Shown here in pieces: positions 34,609-47,150 of a stretch of DNA of 64,000 nt. The notes under the pieces were generated by a model. That model made no database searches, was not told the origin of the DNA, and saw nothing but the letters and a program-made list of their open reading frames with translations. This stretch comes from Paulownia fortunei (Eukaryota; Streptophyta; Magnoliopsida; Lamiales; Paulowniaceae). The DNA is taken from assembly GCA_019321725.1 (NCBI GenBank), contig CM033107.1, forward strand, positions 20,823,445-20,887,444, read 5' to 3'. The position numbers and the translations under genes are program-made. The number at the start of each line of letters is the position of its first letter. The stretch's first letter is position 1.

Positions 34609-37600
34609 TCATGAATCATGAGAGCCTCGGACCATCAAAGAAATATGCTTAGCACTGTCTGCACGCAAACTATCTCCTCTAAATCCAATCTGGGAAGAAA
34701 AATCATATTCAAGAAACCTCAAAACTCTACCCAGAAAGATTTGGGGAAAACCATGGTACAATGTATCAACTCAAGTTGATACAACTATATAAGACGAAAT
34801 ATTACCTCATGTGTCAAATCAGGAGAAAACCACCGTAACAGCACGCCAAGATGTACCACAGCAGGTATTAGCTTGAACAGTAATGGTGTAGTTACCTGCA
34901 TATAATCTTTATGAGCACACCTTAACAATCAAAAATATTAAAATATGACAATTTAATGATAGAAGATAGATCAAGAAAGGCAGGGAAGGCTTCTGATAAC
35001 ACAATTGACAACCACCAACAAATTTAAAAGGCAAATTGTAGGACAACAGTGAAAAACCAGATATTTTGGCATCTGGAAGTGGGAACCAATATATTACATC
35101 ATTTACTGGAGGGAAATCCTTCTTAAACAGAGGAGACATGTAACATCAGTAGACATTGCCTTTCGCCATGGTTCCTTCTTAAATAGGCATTAAGTAATTT
35201 CAACATGGTCAATAGTAACAGAATAAGGATTTTATTACCATCACAAAGGTTGTGAGAATCAGGTGACAATCAGAGAGATCACCTGTATCATTTTTCTTTA
35301 GTAAGAAATTCCAATTTGGGCTCTTAAAAGATGGTATAAAACTAGTTTCAACATTTTAAGGAAGGATGTGTTTACATAAAAAAAAAAAAAAAGGCAAAGA
35401 AGTGTTGATGGGAGGAAATGAAATATTGGAAGGGAGGAATGAGGAATAATAAACTACGTCACGTGACAAATTGGGCAATTGTAGTTGATTGCGGAACAGA
35501 TTGTAGCCACAGAATTGCATCTGGCCAAGTGCATAACCATTCATCTCAATTTAGGAACTCTATGCATTCATCCAATCCATAGTCCAAATGTCTTAAGCAT
35601 CACCAACGTGCAAAAAATTCCAGAAACTTAAAAGAATTCTCTGCTGGTTGAAATTTCGAATTAATGGCAATCAGAAATGATATATAAAATTGAATGGAAG
35701 GTGTTTTAAACTAAAGATCACATATATGTACATACCCTATTGTCAACTGAATGAAACAACTCAAGAATAGCAGTGTTATCTTATGATTATTAGTGGTCAG
35801 TCAAATGTATTCCCCTTTTCCACTGTGCATCCATCTTTGAGTTAAAGCACAAATTCTCAAATCCCTCAAAATTACATTCCATGTATTTTAGGTCAACCAT
35901 GAGTTTACCATTGACGTCAGTCGCATCATTTTACCGGATTAGTCCGTCTAGCAGCCTTCGTAAAGTATACTCAAACTATCTACAATGTTTCGCGTGCAAT
36001 TTATTATAACAGAGAGCCACCTCAACTAAACTTATAATTACACTTGTTCAACCACAAATTCATTTTTCCATTCTCATCTGAGCCACACTCAATTTATGTA
36101 GGTGTATCCAAAAAGCTCAACATTTGATCTACTATAAGATTGTTGTTCTTACAAAAATCCTGCAGAATCCTCTTTTTTTTAAGAAAATAATTGGTTGATG
36201 ACATAAACCTCTAGACAGAGTCCTCCACGTTATCACTTATGTCTCCTCAAAGAATTGAACCTATGCATATAAAATGCTCATGCTACGGCATTTCATGACC
36301 ATCCATCCCTACCACCTAATTGGTAATACTTCTGCATTGACTACAATCATACTTCATGATCAATAATAATTTAACCAATTTTGTCAACTTCTGTCAAAAA
36401 ATACCCCTTGATGTTTCGAAACTACAAGAACATCCCTTGATGTTTGTCACTGTCTTATATATTGCCCATTACCCGTCACTGTCGCAACAGAAATCTGATG
36501 TCAGCAAAAAAAACTGAATAAAATTACTAATTTGTCCTTGCCCTATTGTTTGCAATTTTTTTTGGACAAGATTGCCCTTGCATGTAAGGGGGTTGATTTG
36601 TTATGAAATAAATTCTAGAGAGAATTGAATGCAATTATCAAAAAATATATATTTAAGATATTTAAAATCCTTTGTCATCTTTTACTTTTATTTTTTGTAA
36701 ATTTAATTAGACAATTATGTTAGAAATTTTTTTTCTTCTTCGCATTTCTTGAAATGTAAGGATGTAATTAAAATACTTTCCAGATTAAAAATTAAATATA
36801 TTGCAAATTATTGTCAATTATTTACCATATTTTTAATTATCATAAATCAAAAAACTATCCACTTATGTTCGTAATAGAATAATTGCAATTTCTAATTTAT
36901 CATGAATTAGATACAAAAAAAATTACTAAGAATCTTGATATTATAAAGTCAGAAGAAAATATCCAAATTTTATACTTACAAATTCTTTCCTTCTTGTTAC
37001 AAAACATAAAAGAGGTTAGAAAGCTTAAAAGTGAGAGAAAAAAGTGAATAGCAATACACAAATCTCCCCAACCCTCCCTCACTTGCAGGGCAGCCTCACC
37101 CTCCCCCTCCCCTCCCAACAGTGCTGCTCCACCTCTGCATACATCACAAACACTTCAAACAACAATAACTGCAGCAGAGCACACTCAGCAATAGGGCAAA
37201 ACAGAGCAGCCACATAGGAGCCCTCGGCCACCGTCACCCTCACCCTCCCTACATGGCCATTACCAAGCATTACCACACTCGATTCGGTTTCTCTCCTCTT
37301 TCCGTCTCAACCTACTTTCTGTATATAGAATTGGAGGGTTGACGGGGAGGATTCAAAGAGAAGAACATAAGAGAAAAAGAAAGATAAGAGAGGATGAAAC
37401 CAAAAGTGGCAAATGAAGCCTTATTCATCTTCAAGCAAGAATAAAGTGGTAGCAACCACCACTCAGTGGCACCACCACCAAGGGAAGTAGGACTCTGAGT
37501 GCAGGGATATAGAGTTGGGGTTTGTCGTTGATTATGGTGGGGATTGGGGGAGGCAAGTGAGAATAATTAAAAAAATTCAATGTATATTTTTTACATTGCA

Positions 37601-39742
37601 TTATTTTAGAATAATACATGCATGTTTATTGTTAGATAGTGTTTTGACTTTTTTTATTTATTTCTAAAAAATGTTAGAATTTTTTTTTCCAAATTAAGGA
37701 GACCACTTGATTGAGAAAATCAAATAATCCTGGGATAAAAAGAATTTACACAAAAGGAGGAAAAGAATTAAATATTATTTAAAATTGGCTTAAATGAGCC
37801 CCTTTTTGTTTCATATACAAAGGGTTAAAAGGGTCATGTGAATTTTGTATTTTTTTTCTGTCTTTATCACATTTTATCAATTTGAAACAAAAGTAAAGCA
37901 CACATTCACCAACTCCCCTTAGGGTTTTTCCATGCCATTAGTCGAGGGAGGTAATTGTAATATTAAAACTTCAGGGGTTATTTTTTATAATTAGGCCAAC
38001 CTCAGGGATTATTTTTTTATAATTAGGCCAACCTCTGAAACCAACAGCTTTTCTTAAATATAAAAACCAACGCAACCACACATTGGCCACCTTTTGTGGA
38101 TATTATATGTGAGCATAACAAATATACAAAAAAAATATTCTGAGAATTGTCTCAACATATAAAGAAGGTAATGCACAACACAAGTCTTGCCAACAGTAGT
38201 GACGACCCAAACAAAGACCATTTTTATAAGAATGAAAAGAAATATGAAAGCTCACAGGGTATTGCCAAAACACATAAATGAGTAGTCTTACATACCAGAC
38301 TGAGTGCTGTTGTTCCAAGAAGCAGCATGTACAATTTACCCTGTGAAAGATATTACCTTCCATTAGTGGTCCATCTCAGGAAAACACAAAAGCCCAATCA
38401 AGGAAAACAATAATACTTAGAAAGAACATTAAGCAATAAACCAGTGGTTTCCTTAATATGGAAATGCATCATTGTTCTAGCTGAATATAATGTGGAGATA
38501 TTGTCACACTTTGCAATGAAAACAAACTCAGAAGTAAAGCAATACCTCAATCAGCTTAAGGTTTGACGCACGGCTAAGAAGAACAAATGCGAATTCTCCA
38601 ATTTGTGCAAGAGACATCCCAACCTGTATGTGCATATAACCAAAATTCGCTGGTCAAAAATAACAAACTAAAATATTAGAAAATAAAATTGGGCAATTAC
38701 ATACAAGAAGCGAAGTCTTGTTGTTGTAGCCAAACCTCTCACGACCAAAGTGACCACAATTGTTTTTATAACTATCACCAATATAACAGCTGCCAGCAAA
38801 ATATCAATATGGTTCCAAAGAAAATGAACATGGATAAGCATTCCAATACTGGCTAGAAAAAGGGCTGCAAATAAGTTCCGGATTGGCTCCACCTACAAAA
38901 CAATGAGTTTCAGATGAGAAACCCCTCTGTGCAATAACAACTAAGAACACTATTTGATCCCTACTACAAAAGTACCTGTATTTATTATCTACTAAAGAAT
39001 GTGAACAAATTAGCTCAATGTCTTGACATCTTTTTGAACCCCAGTAACATGCCCCCTCTGGCATGGTTCATATATACCACATTTCTTAACAGGGCACTTT
39101 TTTATTATGTTTCTTTTTCTTTTATTCTGGAGACCAGAATAAATCGATATAGTAGCCAACCCTAAGTTTACTGCAGTTATCTGCAGAAATGCAAAATGTA
39201 ATTGGAATTCTGAACTCAAAAGAGCAATAACAAATCAACAGCTGGCCTTCAAGTAAAAAGTGGGGTATAAAGACAAACGAGAAGGCCTCCAATCAGTTCA
39301 TAGAGAGAAGGAAAAAAAAAGTGTAAGCATCCTCCCAGCTAATTTTAGGACCTTACTCATAGTCATGAAAATGTATTGGAAGTCCAATTCCAACAATAAT
39401 GATAGGGCCTTCGGATCGCTAGTCAGCCCTATTTCCCATAGGGAAAAAAATTTCCTTGAACCCAAGGGAAGACAAGGCTTGTTAGCATTTCCACGTTTTC
39501 ACAAAAATATGATATTTTCAAACAGATTAAATCAAGTAAAAAAGTTCAAAGAAGATAAGATCCAGATAACAAAACTCCAATTTTGGCTCCCCTGAAGAGT
39601 GAAGACCCAGATAACAAAACTCCAATTTTTGCTCCCGTGAACATCCTCTAACCACATCTTGTGGAAAAGCCATGTATGCATCCTCTACCACCGCCATTGG
39701 AACTGCCAGTAGCTACACTCCTCACCAGAAAACCAGTTATCT

Positions 39743-39806
<64 letters not shown>

Positions 39807-42800
39807 TTACTGTTAAAGAAACAACTAATTCCTAATTAAGTCAGGTTTTACTACCTTCAAATGTGCATGCACAAAGATAAAAAAGCGAGGAAATACTAGG
39901 ACAGAGAACAAGTATAGAAAAAGAGTACCTGTTCGAGAGTGTGCTGACCAAGATCAGTTGTTGATATCATCACTCCAGCAGCAAAGGAACCCAATTCAAG
40001 GCTCAGGCCCAACTTGTCACTACACTGAAATGAGACAACGACACATTAAATAAATGTATTAAAAAATATAGGTATTCATAGGAGGGCATACTGTCAGAAC
40101 AAGTAAATGGAGGGAGAATTAATTAGTAATATGTGAAATAGCAACATAAGAATTTCTGTGCATATTACAGAAGTTACAGAAAACTTGATGAGACAAAAAT
40201 AACAAATTTCATCTGAGTGGATTAATAACAGAAAATTGGAAGTGAGACAAACCCAAGCAACAAGCAAGCAGAAAGCCACAGATGCCAATTGATAGAGTTC
40301 ATTAGTCTGCAAAGATACAGAGGGCCAAAGTCAAATACCAGAAACAAAGTGCACGTGTCTTATTTGCTCAAACACAAAGTCACCTGTGAGGACAGGCTAA
40401 TCATCAACTTAAGAAACCAAGGTATACAAGTGCGGGATAATATTGACAAAATGGCCAAAAATGTGACTAACACCACCAACCTGTAAAAGGAAAAGAATGA
40501 TCCAATAAATACCACAATAAATCATTGAAAAGAAAGTCCACTATCATATGCAAAAACAAAGTAGATATTTCAAACTGTTTCTACAGGATTTCAGGACTTA
40601 GTCGAAACATATTCTTCCCACAAATGGAAAACCAAGTCAAGATAGGAGTAAGAGAAAATACTAAAAAAACATAAATCATAACTGATATCATATACTGGGG
40701 AAGGACAGAACATCTTCAAATAATTTTATCATTTTCCCCAACCAAAATCTCTAAAGCACATACCAGAACTCATCATAAATATATTTCAGGACAACAAAAA
40801 ACTTAACACCCTCAAAGTTAGAGAATGAACTAGATATATTGCACACAACAATTTCACTAGTTATGAGAATGTAATAAAGCAAGCATCAACCCCGTGTTTG
40901 CATCAAGATTACAGAAACCATTTCTAAAGGTCTATTGGCTTACAATTTTGTCATGGAAACCACTCCCTGAAGAGCACCAGAAGTACCACCAAGGATTGGA
41001 AGAAGGGCAAATAACAAACCCACTGCACAGTCCTGGCAAGCAGAGGCATCTCAAACTTCGGAGAAGCATATTTTAATGTTGAATATTACAAAACTTACAA
41101 GCAAGTTCATCATAGTTTAATTACAAGCATCATAATCAAGATAAGTCGGTATTATTTACAATTGCATGGAAACAACATGGCCAGAGCATTTCGTTTTCTA
41201 CTTCCCAGATATCAACAAGGAGACAATCATAAAGCTGTTACAGACCTGCAGAATAAGGGTTCCAACAGTGACCTGCCCATGTAATGTATTAATACTATTC
41301 CTTTCCATCAAAAATTTTAGAACCTGCATGTCAAAGATGTATCAGTGGATCAGTTGGCATTAAGCCTCAACAACAAAGAGACAAAGGAGTTCTGTTATAT
41401 CTACTTGTCATGAATTATATGAGTGTTTTCCAAAATTCTTGAAGGGAAAAAAGAACCATTCAGCTACTTATACATTTTTTCTATTCTAGTGCTTTACATG
41501 TGTGTGTATATAGATACATATATATTCAACATGAGAAAGGGAAGACCAGCGCCCCCTTTGGGCATGCAGGTACTAAGAGTCCTCTGTCATCAGTTATTTT
41601 CTCATGTTCTTGGTGCAAGTAAGTGGTTTGGTAGGGCAATTTTTTGTGATGCAAAAAGTTCCATTTTCATCAAACATGATTGCATAATATTTTCAAACTT
41701 CAAAGAAAAGAATCCATATTCATAGGAAACTAGAGGCATATCTTGGACTTTTTTGTCAATAAATGATAAACTTATAATGGAGTTATGATATAGTAGCAAC
41801 CAGGAAAGGTGTGTGTTCTTTGTGTAGGGGAGCTGTTTTTCCAATCACCGAAGGCAATTAAATTTGTGCCTTAATGCCTCTAAGAAGCCAATGGAAGATG
41901 GACAGGAGAGAAGCAAATGACCTCATTAGAAGTACTCCAGTACATGTCTTTTTTATTTTTATTTTTTTGGTGGGGGGTGGGTGGGGGTGGGGGCGGGTAT
42001 CAATAAGAAGATGAAGTTTTCGTGGCCCACATCAGAAAAATCAATCTTCCACTTTGATATCTAACATAATTCTCAGCAATGAATTAAATCTCCCCATATC
42101 AACATTCTGATTATTTTCTCATGGAGAAATCCAAACCCCACATCTTCCCAGAAACTTATATCACTATACTTTTCAAGGATGTGAATTATTTGTACACAAG
42201 AGTGAGGAAAATCAATTAGAAAAAGCTCAGACAGTATTCACAATTAAGTTCTTCAGGGATGTCATTGTGGTTACTTTGAGCTAATTTCATACATCTGTTG
42301 GAGGCTCTGAAGCCCATAAACAAATGAACACTTTAGCATCCTCATTCCTATCGAATAAATGAGAGAAACTAAAACAAGATGTATTGAACAGAAACTAAAC
42401 CATTTATCTTATATTCTCTTTATGAATAGATCTTTCATTAGATTCTATAATGGTTTGCTATAGGTAAGAAGAGGATGAAAGGTTTTGACCCAGAACTCTT
42501 TTCCTTTTTCCCAACAAGACTAGATATCTGGAAACCTTTGTATTAAATAGCTTAGTTTTCTTTTTCCCTAAAGTTTGGCACAATACCTTTGCACCTTCTG
42601 CAGATACTGTGCAAATAATGGCAAACTCACAATGCAGTGTACTTGATTTGTCATGGTAGAGGCGATATGAATACAAGGAGCATGAGCCTCTTTAATGCAA
42701 ATAGCAAATAAGCTTGATGCTATCTAATTCATCTAGATTTTACTTTCCAACATTCTACGGGTACTATGGAAGACTAATATAGTATGCAGTGTGAGTACAG

Positions 42801-45800
42801 CAACACAACCGGGGGTAGGTGACGGCAGTGAGATGCACTAAACCCTTAGTCTCTTTCCTCTTCTTGATTAGTGATTATTTCGATGAAGTGGATGGAAACG
42901 AATCTGAGGACTATGAGCTCAGATAATGTTTGTGGGTGTAGTTCGATATATAGATAATTAAATTCCTTTACCTCGGATACAGCTTTAAGATTAGGGGTCC
43001 AAGCAAAAGAATAGTAGCCTGATGATGATATTCACAGTAATATAATCCATTATACTCCTCTAAAGTAAAGTCTTATGCCATAAATAGAGAGAAAAATATA
43101 ATTGCGAAATCAGCACTCAGCGGATGAATCATCTTGAATCTCACACAAATGAAAACACTACTTAACAAAAATCATTTAAGGAGGTACCACTGCCGTTGAA
43201 GACATTGAGAGGAAGACACCAACAAAGACACCTTCAGATGCTTCGCCACCACATAACTTCAAAAGGTAGCATTTACGCACATTAGACCTCGAACAGAATG
43301 AAAGAACTAGACAAGAAAACATGCAAAATTTGAAGGATAGCAGTCCAAATATTGAAGAATAATGGGGAAAAATGATCCAGAAAATCTTAAAAACTCCTGT
43401 CAAATGTATTCATGGCTGAATTAGTTAATCAAAGTTTCCGGCTTATATCAACACTTTACATAAGAATATTGTGATTATAAAGTTATGAAATATCTAAGAA
43501 AGTGAGAAAAGAGAGCATACCAAGGCTGTTATCCCACACAAACACATAAACAGAAATATCTGTAGCAACCCCCCGAAGACAGCAACTGCTCGCACAACAC
43601 GAATCTGCATTATAAATTATATTAACTATCAGTTATTTTCTTTCAAGTTTTTTTTATATATATCATACAACAAAATGACACCAAGTGTGTAAATTTAGAT
43701 AAATGACAAAACCAACCTTCACTGCAGAGAATTCCAGGCCCAGTGCAAAAAGAAGAAAAATAACTCCAAACTGTGCCACTGTTTCAACCTGCATGCACAT
43801 AATCTGAGAAATTAGGTGCAAATTTGACTTTGAAACACAATATGCCATCCACAAGAAAGAGGTCAAAGAAGTAAGATATTAACAAAAAAGCAATAAGGAT
43901 AAGTTCATACGAAAAGGCAACATACTTGCACCATTTCACTGACAAAACTAAAACCCCCAGGTCCAATAACAGATCCTGCTAGTAAATATCCAGTTATAAC
44001 CTGCAAGGTTATAACCACAGATTCTCAGGTACTCTTCAGAGATCAACATCTATGTCAACTTTCAAAAAGCATCATCTATATTCCAGGAACAACCCAAAAC
44101 AAGGAGAATAAATGAAAACGGAAATTGCAAAAATTAGCAAAAAAAAGCATAAAGCTGTCGTAGAGATCTGACCGGTTGTCCAGCACAAGCAAAGGCAATT
44201 CCACCACAGGTTGCAGAGACAATTACAACAACTAGATCAGATATGAATCTGTCAAACAGTAAACCAGAAATGTTGGATTGCATGTAAAATACTGAATGAA
44301 GTAAAATGGGTAGTGCCTGGGGGAGAAAGAGAGAGCTCTAACCTTAAGTCCAACTGTAAGACAGGAAATTTTGACTTGGGATTGGACATAATGAAGACAT
44401 TGTCCTGAGCATAATTTTTAACAAATGGAATCAATTTCTTCACACATTTGTAAAAAGTTGAACTTTAATTTAATGTAATAATTCTAGTGCATTTCTAGTG
44501 TATCATAACTAAAACAAATATGAGAATTTCTAATAGAACTTTTCGAGTGGCTCAGATAATATTACCTTCCTATCTATCAAGGTTGGTGTATCTTCAGGTC
44601 GATTCTCATTATCAAGATTAAAAACATCATGAAACTGAAATGACCTAATGTAAAAGTCAGAAAGATATCAACAGAAATCATACTAGGACTTTTTTACGAT
44701 GACAAAAATCAATATTAGATTATCAATGTCATAGTACTATGAAACAGCAGACTATTCAATATCCAGGATACAGTTTGAGGAAGCATACTTTTCATCTTTT
44801 GTCTCATTTTTCTTGGGCTTAACTCTGGCAACAGTTTCCAAAACTGCCTGTAAATTTTAAAACTTTCAATAGAGACAGCGGAGACCACAGAAGTAAAGTT
44901 AAAGCAACTTTAAAGAAAGAGAGAGAGAATAGCTGAGATTTTGAGAGAAATTCTCTGAATTTTACATCATCTTACATGTAAGGCAGTGATAACATGCTCA
45001 TGACCCAAACAATTGACAGAAAAAGAAAAGCAGAGTATTTCAGATAATGCTCTTAATTTTAAATCAAGTTTCTTAATTGTAAAGCAATGATAACATGATC
45101 ATAACCCAAATGACAGTTCGTTTCGATTTTGGTTTTATTTCACAAGACAACACAAGTAAAATTAATGCTCAAATTTGAAATGCAAATCTTTTGTGTGTCT
45201 AAAGCCTCATTATCATCCTCATCCTCTCAAGCAAGATGATTGAATGACAACCCCTTTACACTCAAACCTCATGCACTGTGGTCCCTTAACTTTGAAAATA
45301 TATTCAAATACATACAATTTTGATCATCAATTGCCACATCTCAATTACCAACTGAAAATAAGAAGTAAGTCCAATTATGCGAGGATAACAACTAATTAAT
45401 GAGTATGCCAGAACTATATTTATGATCTACAATCAATTTATACCCAACACAACATCAGTAACTTGACAGCCAGACGAGGGAATCACAAGTGTTGACATCA
45501 ATTGAACTTTCAATTTAAGTGGAAATTTTTATCTGTCACTGTCTTTTTAGTCTTTTAAATACGACCAAGTACTCATGCTGGGATTTTTTTCTTCCATATG
45601 CTCAAATGAATTACCTGGTTTTGTTTTCTGATGCCTAAATATATTATGGGCATCCAAAAGGAAAGGCATTCAAACTGCATACAGAGGCATAAGAAGAGAC
45701 TGCACCACAACATTATCAGATCTGTCCAAACAAAATATAACCCTTTTCTCAACAGCAACAACATCCCTTTAGGCTTTGGCCACACATTATCAGTAACCTC

Positions 45801-47005
45801 CGAATACCTAACAGCTAATTAATGAGTATGCACTACTATATTTCTGATCTACAATTGGTTTTAGAATGTACTTTAAAATCAGAGTATCCACTCTTTCCAC
45901 AGAGCTATACAAAATCCAACAACTCCAAACATGGTAGACATACAAGAATTTATAAGCAAGGCAACAAACCTGTTGTTCAGCCACACTGTTGTTGAAGCTC
46001 CCATGATCTGTAACTGCAAAAGTAAAAAGAGGGCGCACGATCGGAAACTCAAGTCACTATGTTTCTTTCCAACTAGAAATGCCTAATCCTATATTACTAG
46101 GTTTAATCAGCTTCACTAATTTAAACACATCTAATCCACTTCTTTATGGATCTCATTCCATAAAAGCCAAATTGAGATTTGGATTACATACATGCACGAA
46201 TGACCTCATTAATTACAATGAGTTTTACCAGTCTTTCAAGAGAACTGATAGTGTCTTCTATAAACTAACACAAATACTTCATGATCCCTTGCATTAATTT
46301 CATCGCCACATATGAAGGCTCACATTTAACTTGCCACAATAATTCGAACAATTGAAAATTTCATGTATGTTATACAGTTCTTACACAAAGATTGCGATCA
46401 TAAATCTATCTTTTTTTTTGCCCCCCCGGAAGAAAGAAATGAAAAATCATTATCAGTCACATCGTGATGGTTAAAGGCTCAATGAATTTTAAGCGAAAAT
46501 TCTTTAAAACCAAAATTCTATTACAGAAAAGAAACGGAATTTGCGGACACTGAAAAAAAGGAACGTTGACAATTAAAGAAATGCTTAAAAAATGCATAAA
46601 AACAAACAAGTCAGAAAGAAAAAGACTCATCATTGCATTCCATGCAATACAAAAACCAAATTAGAACACAAAGAACAAATTAAAAAACAGAAAATTTGTT
46701 TTTTTTTTTTTTTTTTTGGGGGGTGGAGGCGCCGCATAAAAAATTGGGCACTAAATATACAATGTACAACAAAGTAAAGCGAGTACAGTAATCGGAGATC
46801 TACACTAACCGTCGGAGAGTTCATCAGTCTCGTTGAACTCTTTCTCCAATGCGTGATCAATCATATCAGCAAAACTATTTTCCTTTGGCCTAGACGTATC
46901 GTTCGAAATCGTACCATTTACGACGCCGTTCTCAGGAATCGAATCGCCGGCGTTGAGTAGGGAGAAAATGAACAGGAGAATTACGAGAGCAAAAAATGTA
47001 CGCAT
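34609..47005 (-). CDS. K+ efflux antiporter, KEA4/5/6 group (CPA2 family), 20 exons, one frameshift
   Basis: Cation/proton antiporter of the endomembrane system; Arabidopsis members act in Golgi and trans-Golgi pH and K+ balance. Exons: 47005-46810, 46013-45970, 44847-44789, 44644-44566, 44404-44343, 44248-44173, 44000-43926, 43788-43717, 43604-43521, 43256-43188, 41323-41246, 41032-40944, 40480-40384, 40306-40253, 40024-39929, 38892-38705, 38623-38546, 38340-38296, 34895-34806, 34689-34609. All use GT..AG. Residues 1-20 are a signal peptide (MRTFFALVILLFIFSLL); an acidic lumenal part follows (SFADMIDHALEKEF). The exchanger domain spans about 145-535, with FLLFALGLEFS, LQDCAVGLLFALLP, LELGSFAAGVMIS, EPIRNLFAALFLASIGM and MSLAQIGEFAFVLLSRAS. 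The end is MVRGSHDS. Expected length is about 570 residues, normal for the group. Exon 16 is 188 bp where 189 is needed: one base is missing near 38732-38736, shifting FGYNNKTSLL out of frame and giving a stop at 38553-38551. All later exons are intact. An upstream ATG at 47077 is possible but 47005 gives the normal signal peptide. Confidence 0.94.
36380..38040. repeat. Repeat-rich stretch inside the long intron between exons 18 and 19 of the antiporter gene
   Basis: The 3.4-kb intron holds a near-repeated ccccttgatgttt..catcccttgatgttt pair (36410-36450), a C-rich block (37070-37260) and a two-copy ~32-bp tandem repeat at about 37969-38032 (ctcagggattattttttataattaggccaac type). These look like pieces of old insertions, but no element could be delimited. 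Confidence 0.4.
39747..39807. repeat. Compound (CT)n(CA)n microsatellite in an antiporter intron
   Basis: A CT tract at 39747-39782 passes directly into a CA tract at 39783-39807. It lies in the intron between exons 15 and 16 of the KEA gene and is probably length-polymorphic. Confidence 0.95.
41969..41998 (+). other. G-run cluster in the antiporter intron between exons 10 and 11
   Basis: ggtggggggtgggtgggggtgggggcggg has at least four runs of three or more G with short loops, which fits the general G-quadruplex pattern. It is on the template strand of the minus-strand gene, so the pre-mRNA would be C-rich here. A T-rich run precedes it. Confidence 0.7.
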
Positions 47006-47150
47006 ATTTTCTCTCTGTTGCTCTTCAGAGGGTTTTGCGAAGGAGAGAGGAAAAAATAGTGGGGCGTAGAGTGGCACCCTGCGGAAGTTAGCAGAGACGG
47101 AAGCCGTGGAGGTGGAGGTGGAGGTGGAGATGCGGATGTAGTGAAATTAC
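47006..47150 (-). promoter_or_regulatory. 5' leader and proximal promoter region of the antiporter gene
   Basis: The region upstream of the start codon holds a (GGAGGT)n-like purine tract at 47107-47130 on the plus strand, which reads as a CCTCCA pyrimidine tract on the gene strand. It is followed by a ttacgtaa palindrome near 47149. Pyrimidine-rich 5' leaders are common in plants. The transcription start cannot be fixed. Confidence 0.4.
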
